Origin: JBGPTK01 sp963797765
Lineage (GTDB): Bacteria; Acidobacteriota; Terriglobia; Acidiferrales; UBA7541
DNA length: 64,000 bases
NCBI GenBank assembly: GCA_963797765.1
Contig: CAWCQU010000002.1
Location: 248,001-312,000, forward strand
Reading direction: 5' to 3'
Shown: positions 1 through 9,823 of the stretch, one piece after another
How the letters are laid out: each line of letters begins with the position of its first letter
Numbering within the stretch: the stretch's first letter is position 1
Notes under the pieces: generated by a model
Database searches by the model: none
What the model saw: the letters and a program-made list of their open reading frames with translations, nothing else
Told to the model about the DNA's origin: nothing
Translations under genes and position numbers: made by a program

Positions 1-2318
1 TTCGGCCCTTGCCGGTACAACACTCGGATCGCCTGACCGTGGTGGCTGTTCAAGCCGGAGGACAATCGTTCCCGTCGGAAGTTTCCTATGCGGATTATCT
101 AGAGTACCGGCAGCAAAGCGACGCCTTCAGCGATCTGGGCGGCTACGCCATCAGCCTGGTGGGATTGGGTTCCGGAGGGCGCGCCGATCGGGTAATCGCG
201 AGTTTCGTCACGAGTAATTATTTCTCAATGCTGGGAATCCGCCCGGCTGTTGGCCGGCTGATCGCTCCCGGTGAAGGCGATCAGCCGCACACCGGCGCCG
301 TAGTGGTTCTTGGAAATCGATATTGGAAGCAGCGATTTGGCGGCGATCCGAATGTAGTGGGCCGCAGCGTGAGCCTGAACGGCCAATCGGTGAGCATCAT
401 CGGAGTGGTGCCGCAGGAATTCCACGGCGCATTCACAATCGTGGAAATGGACGCCTACATTCCGGTCGGCATGGCGGCCTACAGCCAAAGCAGCCTGGGC
501 ATTTTTCACCGATCGCGCCCGCCGCGGATTTCATGTACTCGGAATGTTGAAGGCGGGCATCTCCGCGAAAAACGCTCAGGCTTCGCTTGCGGTGATCGCG
601 CAGAGACTGGCTCGCGAGTATCCGCAGGATGATCAGGGCCAGATCATTCACGTTTACCCCGAAAAGCTTGCCGGCCCACTCCTTCGGCGGGAAGGTCGGT
701 TCCCCTTGCCGCGATCGCCTTCCTCGTTCTGGTCGGCCTGGTTCTTCTGGTTGCATGCGTAAATGTGGCCAACTTCTTCTGGCCCGCGCCGCGGCCCGCC
801 AAAAAGAAATGGCCATTCGCGTGGCCATGGGAGCGGGTCGTGCGCGTTTGATCCGTCAATTACTTACCGAATCGATTTTACTTGCCGCCGGCGGCGGATT
901 GGGCGGCGCGCTGCTCGGCAATTGGGCCTGCCACGCCCTGGAATCGATTCGCCCACTCGGCAATTTTCCCGCTCGTTTCGATTTGGCGTTTGATTGGCGG
1001 GTTTTCTTTTATATCGCCGCCGTCGCGTTGGTCACTGGCATCATTGCGGGTTTGATGCCCGCGCTGCGAGCCTCGCGCGTCGAATTTGAATGACACGCTT
1101 CGCGAAAGCGGCCGCGGCCTGATCGGCGATGGCCGCCGGCACCCCATCCGGAATATTCTGGTGATCGCTCAAGTGGCCGGATCACTGATTGTTCTGGTGG
1201 CGGCCGGTCTTTTCACGCGCAGTCTGGCCCACGCGCAAACCATCGACATGGGATTCGATCCTCATAACGTACTGACGATCGGGGTCGATCCAGGACTTGC
1301 TGGTTATGATCAGCCTCGCGCCGAGGCATTTTTCCGCGAACTTCTGCGCCGCGCCCAATCGACTCCGGGCGTGGAATCGGCCAGCCTGGCGTTTACAGTT
1401 CCGATGAGCTATTACAGCACCTCGTCCCAGGTATATGCCGAAGGGCAAGCCGGAGCTCTGAAGTCAAAAGCTCCCGACGTCTCCTACAACACCATTGGCC
1501 CGGATTATTTCACCACCCTGCGCATTCCTCTTCTCAAGGGCCGTGCGTTTTCTGATGCTGACACCAGCACGTCCAGCCGCGTAGCCATCATCAATCAAAC
1601 CATGGCCGGTCTTCTTTGGCCCGGCCAGGATCCGATGGGCAGGCGATTCGCTTATGAAAGCCCCACTGGGCCGTACCTCACTGTTGTCGGCGTTGCGCGC
1701 AACGGAAAATATGGAGAATTGCTGGAGCCGCCCTCGCCTTATTTCTACGAACCGATGACGCAGCACTATCGCTCACTCCATGTTCTCCAGCTTCGCACTG
1801 CATTGCCGCCCATGTCGCTCGCACCAGCCATCGAGGCGCAGGCGCGTGAACTCGATCCGAATCTGCCCCTCTTCGACATTCAAACTGCTGACGAAGTCAT
1901 TTCCGGTGTAAACGGACTCTTCCTGTTTCATGCGGGAGTCGCTTTCGCAGGTCCGCTTGGCGGACTTGGTTTGCTGCTTGCCGTGGTGGGTTTATACGGC
2001 GTTGTCTCGTTTACTGCCACCCAGCGCACCCACGAAATTGGGGTTCGCATGGCGTTGGGCGCACAGCCGGGCGATATCTTCAGCCTCGTGCTCCGCCAGG
2101 CAATCGTGCTGATCTCAGCGGGGGTGGGAATCGGAATCCTGGCCGCCTTGGCAGTTACGCGGCTCATCTCCAGTATGCTTATAGATATCCGCTCATATGA
2201 CCCGGTGACTTTCGCAAGTGTTGCCGTGCTCCTCGCGGTGGTCGCCCTGGTGGCCTGTTACTTGCCAGCGCGCCGCGCAGCCCGGCTCGACCCTTCCGCT
2301 GCGCTCCGCTACGAATGA
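1..2318 (+). pseudogene. MacB/FtsX-like ABC transporter permease, 5'-truncated by window edge and frameshifted
   Basis: This is an inner-membrane permease of the MacB/FtsX type with two periplasmic MacB-like core domains, the duplicated form that is abundant in Acidobacteria. The first core domain (SYADYLEYR, then GVVPQEFHG) reads in one frame to about 500. The FtsX-like membrane block, including LVACVNVANF and ARQKEMAIRVAMGAGR, is spread over the other frames between 500 and 1090. The second half from about 1086 is intact and carries the repeated signature THEIGVRMALGAQ near the C-terminus. Apparent one-base lesions lie near 503 (a T run), 670-700, 772 and 1083. The start is outside the window. 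No ATPase partner is seen. The order of conserved blocks is continuous across the breaks, so the gene is either recently dead or mis-sequenced. Confidence 0.85.
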
Positions 2319-2444
2319 ACGCGTCGCTGCGCCCACATCTTTGGGTTCCGGCAGCACTCGCTCTGAATGCGCAGCGTGCGAAAGTGGGCCCTACCCGGCA
2401 AGGAGTTCGTGCCGCGGAGAATGTCCTGCCAAACTCCGCCTGTT

Positions 2445-2478
2445 ATCCTGAGGCCTGTTCTTCGGGCCGAAGGATCTC
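2445..2478. repeat. Degenerate dispersed intergenic repeat (TCCTGAG...GAAGGATCT type), copy 1
   Basis: The sequence ATCCTGAGG followed by a GC-rich turn and CGAAGGATCTCT lies between the permease and the parvulin gene. Related copies occur at 17775-17806 (reverse orientation) and 32531-32570. All are intergenic and noncoding, and each can fold weakly. Confidence 0.5.
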
Positions 2479-2577
2479 TCTGGCGCTTCCCATCGCGGCA
2501 TCGAATCTGATTGAGTGCCGCGCAATGCTCCTCTATAATTATCGGTTCCGGCGGCACCTGAGGAGCAGAGCGGCACA

Positions 2578-4515
2578 ATGTTGAAAACGATCCAGCAGAA
2601 GAAGACCGGTGTGCGAATTCTTATGGGTGTGCTGCTGGGAGTGATTAGCCTGGGCATGCTTCTCTACCTCGTGCCCGCGCCCGTGGGCACGAACGCCGGC
2701 GGCAGCGGAGATATGGTGGCCAGCGTTGCCGGCCAGGAAATCACCGCCCTGGATGTCCGCCAGACTCTCGATAAGGAAACCAGAGGACAATCGCTGCCGA
2801 AAGCCCTGATAGCCCTGTACGCCAAGCAAGTCCTCGATCAGATGATTTTCCAAAGAGCCTTGGAAGCGGAAGCGCAGCGCCTGGGGCTCTCCGTCACGCC
2901 GGAAGAAGAAACCAATCGCATTCGGCAGATTCTTCCTTCCGCTTTCTCCGGTGGCGCGTGGATGAAAGATCGCTATGAGCTGGAAGTGCAGCAGCGCACG
3001 GGAATGAGTGTGCCGGATTTCGAAGACGCCATTCGCCAAGCCTTGCTGGCCGAGAGGTTCCAACAATTGGTGACCAGCGGAATCTCCGTTTCTCCCGAGG
3101 AGATTGCCCAGGAATTCCGCCGCAAAAACGAGAAAGTGAAACTGGACTACGTGCTGCTGAAACCCGCTGATTTGGCAGCATCCATCAATCCTACGGACGC
3201 CGAACTCAACGCCTACTTCGACAAGAACGCTTCAAAGTATCAGGTGCCTGAAAAGCGCTCTGCTCGTTTCGCGCTACTCGATCTCGCTCAACTCCGCCAG
3301 CACATCGTCACTACCGAAGCCGAGATTTCCGCCTATTACAACTCGCACATCAACGAATACAAGGTGCCCGAGCGCGTCCACGTGGAACACATCCTTTTCA
3401 AGACCATCGGCAAAACGGACGCCGAGATCGCTGAAATCCGCAAAAAAGCCGAAGATGTGCTGAATCAAGCCAAGCACAACGGAAATTTCGAGGACTTGGC
3501 GAAAAAGAATTCGGAAGACACAACCAAGGATAAAGGCGGCGATCTGGGATGGATCGTCCGCGGCCAGACGGTGCCGGAATTCGAGAGCGCAGCCTTCGGC
3601 CTTCCAAAGGGCAGCATCTCCGACCTCGTAAAGACTCAATACGGATTTCACATTATCAAGGTTTTGGACAAGGAATCCGCGCATACCAAGAGCCTCGATG
3701 AAGTTCGCAGCGCCATCGTTTCCACCCTGGTGGATCAGAAGGTCGAGCAGCAAGCCAACAAGCTCTCCGACCAAATGGCAGCCGCGATCCGCCGTTCCAG
3801 CAAGATTTCCATCGACCAACTCGCAAAGTCTCTTGACCCCGCCGGCCAGCAAGCGCTGGTGATGGGCCAAACGCCGGAAGTCGGAATCGACGATCCGGTG
3901 GGTGATTTGGGGAGTGCCCCTGAGCTGCACGGAGCGTTGCTCGGCTTGCGCCAGGGGGAACTGAGCATGCCACTTCATATTGATCGCGGCTACGCGGTTC
4001 TCTCCGTCGAGAAAATCGATCCGGCCCACCCAGGCAAATTTGCGGAGGTCCGGGACCGCGTTCTAGCCGACTACCGCCAGGAAAAATCGCTTGAGTTGGC
4101 CCGGTCGCGGGCGGATGAACTTGCCAAGCAGGTCCAATCCGGCCAGGATTTTGCGAGCGCGGCGAAAGCGCTGGGATTGCAAGTTAAAACGACGGATGCT
4201 TTCGCGCGCAATGGCTCGGTCCCCGATCTCGGTCCGGCGAAATCGCTCTCTGCTGCCTTCAATATGAATGTCGGGCAGACCAGCGGGCCGGTGGCGCTGA
4301 GTGGAAATTGGCTGGTGTATCGTGTGGCAGCGCACGACCAAGCGAACCCGTCGGATTTTCCAGCTCAGTCCGCTGGTATCGAGCAGGAACTTTTGCAGCA
4401 GAAGAAGTCCATGGCCTTCGAAGCCTTCCGTGATGCCCTCGAAAACCGCATGAAGCAAGAGGGGAAATTGGTGATTTCAAGCGACGCCATGAAGCGCCTC
4501 GGAGCCGCCAGTTAG
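2578..4515 (+). CDS. Membrane-anchored parvulin-type peptidyl-prolyl isomerase (PpiD/SurA-like)
   Basis: The protein probably assists folding of exported proteins in the periplasm by cis-trans isomerisation of prolyl bonds. A single membrane segment at residues 13-32 follows a basic N-terminus, the PpiD-like topology. A SurA-N-like helical chaperone region covers about 45-190. A parvulin rotamase domain covers about 264-362 and has the typical start HVEHILFKT, the middle GGDLGWIVRG and the end QYGFHIIKVLD. A second, degenerate rotamase-like stretch lies near 440-490, followed by a charged helical tail. At 645 residues it matches PpiD length. It stands alone on its strand, with a repeat before it and 180 bases before the next gene. 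I see no lesions. The general class is certain; the choice between PpiD and a lineage-specific SurA relative is not. Confidence 0.9.
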   Translation: MLKTIQQKKTGVRILMGVLLGVISLGMLLYLVPAPVGTNAGGSGDMVASVAGQEITALDVRQTLDKETRGQSLPKALIALYAKQVLDQMIFQRALEAEAQRLGLSVTPEEETNRIRQILPSAFSGGAWMKDRYELEVQQRTGMSVPDFEDAIRQALLAERFQQLVTSGISVSPEEIAQEFRRKNEKVKLDYVLLKPADLAASINPTDAELNAYFDKNASKYQVPEKRSARFALLDLAQLRQHIVTTEAEISAYYNSHINEYKVPERVHVEHILFKTIGKTDAEIAEIRKKAEDVLNQAKHNGNFEDLAKKNSEDTTKDKGGDLGWIVRGQTVPEFESAAFGLPKGSISDLVKTQYGFHIIKVLDKESAHTKSLDEVRSAIVSTLVDQKVEQQANKLSDQMAAAIRRSSKISIDQLAKSLDPAGQQALVMGQTPEVGIDDPVGDLGSAPELHGALLGLRQGELSMPLHIDRGYAVLSVEKIDPAHPGKFAEVRDRVLADYRQEKSLELARSRADELAKQVQSGQDFASAAKALGLQVKTTDAFARNGSVPDLGPAKSLSAAFNMNVGQTSGPVALSGNWLVYRVAAHDQANPSDFPAQSAGIEQELLQQKKSMAFEAFRDALENRMKQEGKLVISSDAMKRLGAAS

Positions 4516-4825
4516 CCTGTAAGTCGCACATAATAAAGCATGTAAACTTCCGCGGGAAACCTGTTGTCTTCATTTCCGCTTTTCAGCTACCATATTTACG
4601 CAGCAGCGCCTATCCCGTAGCCAGCGGGAGCACCTGGGGCACGGCCCTCCCGGCCCATTTTGCACTGGCAGTTTTGAAATTCCTTCAAGAGAGAAAAATA
4701 TGCCTGCTAAGAAACTTTCTGGCCGGAAAGTACTAAGAGTTGTCCCTCTTCGATCTTCGGGCGCTGCTGCACGTCGCCGCCGGACACAATTCGGCGGTCA
4801 AGCTGCAAAACAACAGAGGACACGC

Positions 4826-5245
4826 ATGTCTGAAAAGACGAACCCACAGCGGAATGAATACTCCTGCTCGATCGAGACCAACCAATCGGGTAAATACGTC
4901 GTCCGGGTACGCGCCTGTTTCGGCCGCCATGGATGGGTGTTGCCCGCCTATTTCCTGGCGTCCACGTTTGACCGTGCCATGAAGAAACTGGAGCAGACCC
5001 TCCAATCGCTGCAGAGGCATGAGGATCGTCTGTGGTTCTGGGGAATGGAGAGGAGCGATGATCCGAAGCTGGCCGGGGAATTGATGTCCGAGCTCGGTTT
5101 GTCGTTCGATCGCCGGGCTGAATTTCCTCGCCGGTCCGCAGCGCTCTCCGTCCCACCGGAACGGCCCGTACCATCTTTTCTGCTTGCTCCAGCTCGCCGC
5201 CTGCTTGCGGATTCGGTGGGCTCGGCGCGTGCAGTGGCCGATTGA
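4826..5245 (+). CDS. Hypothetical protein
   Basis: I do not recognise the family. The reading frame opens at 4700, but I place the start at 4826 because GAGGA sits six bases upstream and because residues 1-42 of the longer form are a low-complexity Arg/Lys stretch. The 139-residue product has an N-terminal part with alternating hydrophobic residues (SIETNQSGKYVVRVRACFG) and a helix (RAMKKLEQTLQSLQRHEDRLW). The last third is Pro/Arg-rich and probably disordered. It has no signal peptide or membrane segment and converges with the next gene. The alternative start at 4700 would add 42 residues. Confidence 0.55.
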   Translation: MSEKTNPQRNEYSCSIETNQSGKYVVRVRACFGRHGWVLPAYFLASTFDRAMKKLEQTLQSLQRHEDRLWFWGMERSDDPKLAGELMSELGLSFDRRAEFPRRSAALSVPPERPVPSFLLAPARRLLADSVGSARAVAD

Positions 5246-5362
5246 GTGGCATCGGCCTTCACGCCGACGCGGTTTGGATCAGAGATCGGTGGCAATCGCC
5301 CCGCGCGGCGAGCTCAAGTGCCGGTCATGATGGACGGGAAGCGTTCGCCGCGGTGAATCGCT

Positions 5363-5641
5363 CTACTCTTCGTTGCGCAGGATAACCTCACCCTGCGATA
5401 TCACCTGATCATTCAAGGAGATACGGTAGCGATAGGACCCCGGTTTATGGCCGGGGCGCGCAGTTCCACTGAGTAACCGGACGCCCGTGGGAGCTTGCAG
5501 TACGTTCGAAGAGAAGGGGCAGCGTTTCGGGTCGAACTCAATCTTCAAATTGCCGGCATCCGAGAACCAGACGATCTGCTCGCCAGGATTCAGGATCACT
5601 GCTTCGGGTAACACGCCGACCAGAACCAGTTTTTCAGCCAT
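5363..5641 (-). CDS. Small cupredoxin-like hypothetical protein
   Basis: This 92-residue protein has an all-beta pattern: PEAVILNPGEQIVWFSDAG, then a Pro/Cys turn (KRCPF), then PGSYRYRISLND and a closing strand. This resembles small cupredoxin or Ig-like folds. The usual copper ligands (two His and one Met around the Cys) are not present, so metal binding is not supported. I chose ATG at 5641 because the sequence upstream of it, to 5701, is not conserved-looking. It lies just downstream of the transketolase gene on the same strand, 80 bases away, and could be cotranscribed. Confidence 0.5.
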   Translation of the reverse strand: MAEKLVLVGVLPEAVILNPGEQIVWFSDAGNLKIEFDPKRCPFSSNVLQAPTGVRLLSGTARPGHKPGSYRYRISLNDQVISQGEVILRNEE

Positions 5642-5721
5642 CACGCCTGTGGCAGACGATAGAGGGTATCCGTTGCGTCCGCAGCCCCGAGAAGATAGCA
5701 CATCACGCGCTTTTTTTCTCG

Positions 5722-7662
5722 TTACGAAACAATCCCGCGCACTGCTTCCACAATGTGCCGCGCGGAAATTCCAAATGCGTCCACCAATTCTTCCGGCTTG
5801 CCGGAATGCGGCATGCCCTCGACAGCGAGCCGCCGGTAGCGGCTCGGAGCCGCTCCCACTTCCAGAAGAACTGTTACCACGCCTTCACCCAGGCCGCCTT
5901 GCGCGTAATGATCTTCCACCGTCACCAGTTTCCCGGCAGTGGCGCTGACTTGTTCCGCCAGCGCTTTGCCGTCCAACGGCTTCACGCAATACAAATCAAT
6001 CACGCGGATTGCGATTCCCGCGGCCTTCAATTCATCATAGGCCTTCAGCGCCTCGTGCAAAGTAATTCCCGCGCCAATTACGGTAGCCTTGTCGCCTGCG
6101 CTCTGCCGCAGCACTTTGAAGCCGGGCACCGGAAATTTCTCTTGCACCGAATAAATGATCGCAGTCTTCGGCCGCGAGGTCCGCAAGTAACAGATTCCCG
6201 GCCGCCGCGCGGCTATATCCGTCAATCGCTCCGCGGAAACCGCATCGCTGGGATAGAACACGGTCGAGCCTTCCACGGCGCGCATCATCGCCAGGTCTTC
6301 CAGTGCCATCTGCGAAGGCCCGTCTTCCCCGATCGAAACTCCGCAATGCGACCCGCACAAATTTAGATTGCTGCGGCTGATCGCCGCCATGCGGATTTGA
6401 TCGTAGGCATGAGAGAGAAAACATGCGAACGTATCCGCGAAAGTCGTTTTTCCACGCGCCGCTAGTCCCACTCCCGCGCTCACCATATTCTGTTCCGCGA
6501 TGTACGCCTGGAAAAACCGGTCTGGGTACGCATCCTGGAAAATTTCAGAAAACGTGGAATTCTTCACGTCGGCCGATAGCGCCACCAGGTTTGGGTCCAC
6601 TGCCCCCATCCTTTTCAGCGCGTAGCCGTAGGCTTCGCGCGTCGCCACCGTTTGCCCCGCTTTGTAATCAGGATCGGCAGCCGCAGGAAACGCCGGCGGT
6701 AGCGCAAAGGTTTTCCGTTCGTGCGATTTATTGCCGTCGGGTGACGGCCCCAGAATCGAATTCAAATCCGCCACCGCCCTGGTCAATTCTTCCTTTGTCA
6801 CCGCTTTCGGACTCTGCGGCACCGGCCCAACTTCCACCAGCGCATCCACCAGTTGTTCCTTCGACAACGCCTTACCGTGCCAGCCTTCCTTGCCCGCCAC
6901 AAAACTCACTCCATGGCCTTTTACAGTGCGCGCCAGAATCACGTACGGCTTTCCCTTCGACGCCTTGGCGTGATCAAAAGCCGCCAGCACAGCTTCCACG
7001 TCGTGCCCGTCGATCACTTCGGCCGTCCAACCCTCGGACTCGAATTTTCGCCGGTATACTTCCATATTGTGCTGGTACATCGTCGGCGCGCTTTGGCCCA
7101 GCGCATTCACGTCTGCCATCGCGATTAAATTATCCAGATTATATTTTGCGGCAAATTCCGCTGCTTCCCACACCTGCCCTTCCGCCATTTCACCATCGCC
7201 CAGCAGCGTGTAGACGCGCGTCGAGCTCTTATCTAGTCTCGCGCCGATCGCCAGGCCCACCGCTACCGAAATTCCCTGCCCCAGCGATCCGGTCGCCGCA
7301 TCCACTCCCGGTATTCGCGGAGTAGGATGGCCTTCCAGTTCGCTCGAAAATTGCCGCAGAGTCAGCACGCGCTGCACTGGAAATACTCCTGCCTCGCCAA
7401 GCGCAGCGTAGAGCAGTGGCGCCGCGTGACCCTTGGACAAGACGAAGCGGTCGCCATCCGGCGAGTTCGGATTTTGGGGATCGAACTTCATCGCGTAGAA
7501 AAACGCGCCCGCCACCAACTGCGCCGCCGAAAGGCACGAAGTGGGATGGCCCGATCCCGCCGCGGTGGTCGAGATCATCGAATAAATTCCCAGCCGCCGC
7601 GCTTTTTCCTGGATGTTGGCCACAACTGCGGGCGAATGCAATTCTTGCGATGTCACGCTCAT
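5722..7662 (-). CDS. tkt: Transketolase
   Basis: This cytoplasmic thiamine-diphosphate enzyme moves two-carbon ketol units between sugar phosphates in the pentose phosphate pathway. It carries HP near residue 40, SKGHAAP near 77 and the diphosphate/Mg motif GDGEMAEG near 155. The central pyrimidine-binding domain starts near 330, and the C-terminal domain contains VTVEDHYAQGGLGEGV. The full length of 646 residues fits the family, and the layout is nearer to the compact animal-type or split archaeal-type enzymes than to E. coli TktA. ATG at 7662 is preceded by GGAGGG at eight bases, so I prefer it to the upstream TTG at 7668. The MFS gene lies 86 bases upstream on the same strand. The gene is intact. 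Confidence 0.95.
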   Translation of the reverse strand: MSVTSQELHSPAVVANIQEKARRLGIYSMISTTAAGSGHPTSCLSAAQLVAGAFFYAMKFDPQNPNSPDGDRFVLSKGHAAPLLYAALGEAGVFPVQRVLTLRQFSSELEGHPTPRIPGVDAATGSLGQGISVAVGLAIGARLDKSSTRVYTLLGDGEMAEGQVWEAAEFAAKYNLDNLIAMADVNALGQSAPTMYQHNMEVYRRKFESEGWTAEVIDGHDVEAVLAAFDHAKASKGKPYVILARTVKGHGVSFVAGKEGWHGKALSKEQLVDALVEVGPVPQSPKAVTKEELTRAVADLNSILGPSPDGNKSHERKTFALPPAFPAAADPDYKAGQTVATREAYGYALKRMGAVDPNLVALSADVKNSTFSEIFQDAYPDRFFQAYIAEQNMVSAGVGLAARGKTTFADTFACFLSHAYDQIRMAAISRSNLNLCGSHCGVSIGEDGPSQMALEDLAMMRAVEGSTVFYPSDAVSAERLTDIAARRPGICYLRTSRPKTAIIYSVQEKFPVPGFKVLRQSAGDKATVIGAGITLHEALKAYDELKAAGIAIRVIDLYCVKPLDGKALAEQVSATAGKLVTVEDHYAQGGLGEGVVTVLLEVGAAPSRYRRLAVEGMPHSGKPEELVDAFGISARHIVEAVRGIVS

Positions 7663-7754
7663 GGTCAATTCCCTCCGAATTTTTACCGATCTGATTCTAC
7701 CGCGACCCGATCAATTCGGGTACGCGAACCTCGCAAATCCATCCACAAAATGAA

Positions 7755-8964
7755 TTATCCGCCCCTCCCAAATTCCACTCGATGCGCCTCCGGTCCAAAG
7801 CTCACCACAATCGCCCCAAAAATTAGCACCACCAGCGCAAAAATCGACATTGCTGTTCCGTAGCCCATTCTTTCCGCCATTTTCGCTTCCACATACGGAG
7901 TGCGCGCCGCGATCAGCACGCCAAGTTGATAAGCAAGCCCTGGAAACATTCCACGCAATTGGTCGGGCGAAAGTTCGTTGATGTGCGCGGGAATCACACC
8001 CCACGCGCCCTGCACCATGAATTGCATCAAAAATGCGCCCAGAAAAATAAGCGGCAGATTCGGCGCAAACATCCATAGAGGAATTAGCAGGATGCCCAGC
8101 GACAAAGCCGTCACCATCGAGCGCCTCCGTCCCTTGCGGTCGCTGAAATAGCCGAAGATCAACCCGCCAGCAATCGCGCCCAGCATCGAAAACATGGTGA
8201 TGTTCGAGGTTCGCGCCGGATTGAATCCATGCTGCAGTTGCAAATACGTGGGATAAAGATCCTGCGTGCCATGCGAAATAAAATTAACCGCCGCCATCAA
8301 TACCACCAGGTACGCAAATCGTTTCCAGTTTCCAAAAATCGACCGGCGGTACGTTTTCCAATCCGTGCGCGAGCGGTGCCACGCTTCCGGCTCTTTCACT
8401 CTGGCGCGAATGAACAGAGTCAGCAAAGCAGGCAATCCGCCCAGGAAAAACAGCGGACGCCATCCCCAGTGCGGGAACACAAAGCGATACGCGCCAGCCG
8501 CCAGAAGAAATCCCAGCGCATATCCTTCCTGCAACAATCCCGAAAGAAATCCCCGCCACTTCGCCGGAACCGATTCCATGGTCAGCGACGCGCCCACTCC
8601 CCACTCGCCGCCCATTCCGATCCCATACAGCAGCCGCAAAATAAAAAACACCCGGTAGCTCGGCGCCAGGCCCGAGAGCACCTCGATCAGCGAATAATAA
8701 AGAATATTGACGATCAGCGGTAATCCGCCGCCCGTAGCGGTCCGCCAGCAATCCGAACAGGATCGCGCCCAGCCAGCGGGTGGCCAAACTCGCCGTCAAC
8801 GTCAGCGCGATTTCGGCGATCGAACAGCCAAACTCCTTCGCCATCGGCGCGAAGACAAAGGTCAAAACAAAAAAATCGAACGCGTCCAGCGTCCAACCCA
8901 AAAATCCGGCTAGCACAGCGTTGCGTTGGTCCGAGCGGCTAAGGGCGTCTGAAGCGGCAGGCAT
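7755..8964 (-). CDS. MFS transporter (sialate/lactate:H+ symporter type), one frameshift
   Basis: This major facilitator carrier has about 12 membrane segments. The N-terminal part begins with LAGFLGWTLDAFDFFVLTF, a motif typical of the sialic acid/carboxylate symporter branch, and has the loop motif ADRYGRR after segment 2. The reading then shifts frame near 8720-8735, within the GC-rich run encoding GRR, and continues intact to 7755 with GIGMGGEWGVG (segment 4-5 loop) and GYFSDRKGRRR. The two parts join with no missing domain, about 400 residues in all. The substrate is probably an organic acid or sugar acid but cannot be read from sequence. It precedes transketolase on the same strand. A single-base lesion explains the break. 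Confidence 0.85.
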
Positions 8965-9823
8965 CCCGGCGGTGGCTCCTCAAAGCCAGCGCATCTTAGG
9001 CCACAACTCGCGGGAACGCAAAGTCTTTGCACTTTTTGGATGCCTTCGCAACATCGTTTGCTTTTTAATTGAGCGCGTTTGCATCCTAGTGGTCGCGCTC
9101 AACATTAGGGTGATTCGCCCTCGCGATATCCTCTTCTCGAAATTGATGAGCCATAGAAAACTCGCAATTTGTCGAAGTACTGTGAGTAATGCCCGTTCCA
9201 GTGTGTTGAATTGAACCTTGACGAAATTGTGGCGGCCTCGATATTGTTAACATCCCGCAGGGAATGGGATTCGAATTTTTGATCTGATTTGTTCGAGCGG
9301 CAAATGACATCGGCGTGAAACGAGCCTTGTTCTGCAATTGTATCCAGGCCGTTCGAATTGAGCAGGACGCGCGATTGGGAAATGCAGGCACGCTCCAGTC
9401 GCGACAATTTTTCAGATGTCATCGCGGGCCCCAGCGCGGGGTCGCGAGTCGCTACGGCGCTAGGACCAGCCGCTAGCAACATCGGGAACGGTTCCCGAGA
9501 GCGAATATGCAGTGAGCGTGATCGTTCATACGAAATTCATTTGGATCGAAAAGAGCTTTTGATCTAGATTCTTGTTTCGTAGAGGAAGGTAACTCTCGGA
9601 TGAATCGTGGCCCCGCCCAGCGGCTGCATTCGAAGATGTGCTCATCTTCCTTTGATTTCTATTGCCGTTTGGCGTTTCTTTTTCTTCTCTCCGCTGTTTC
9701 CGGGAAACAAATTTCATCTGCTCTTTTCAAACGCTCGGGGAGTTCTCGGTCCCATGCCGGAATTTCTCTCGAGCCCATTGCACGAATTGGAAAGTACGGT
9801 CGTTTTAGCAGGAGGAGATCTCG
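8965..9823. other. Intergenic region of 0.86 kb with no supported gene
   Basis: Short open frames exist on both strands, but none has a plausible ribosome site, family motif or hydrophobic pattern. The region is more AT-rich than its neighbours. It separates the divergently transcribed MFS and G8-type genes and probably holds both promoters. The clear structure I find is the inverted repeat at 9483-9497 and the strong ribosome site AGGAGGAG at about 9810-9817. Confidence 0.5.
9483..9497. promoter_or_regulatory. Perfect inverted repeat, possible operator
   Basis: The arms CGGGAAC and GTTCCCG flank a single central G, giving a perfect 15-base dyad. No T run follows, so it is not an intrinsic terminator. 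It lies about 330 bases upstream of the G8-type gene. A protein-binding site is possible but is only inferred. Confidence 0.3.

Noticed and set aside
9086..9482. Two small minus-strand frames in the 0.86-kb intergenic region
   Set aside because: They have no ribosome site, no family pattern, and low-quality amino acid composition.
9483..9497. The inverted repeat as an intrinsic terminator
   Set aside because: The stem is short and no T run follows on either strand.
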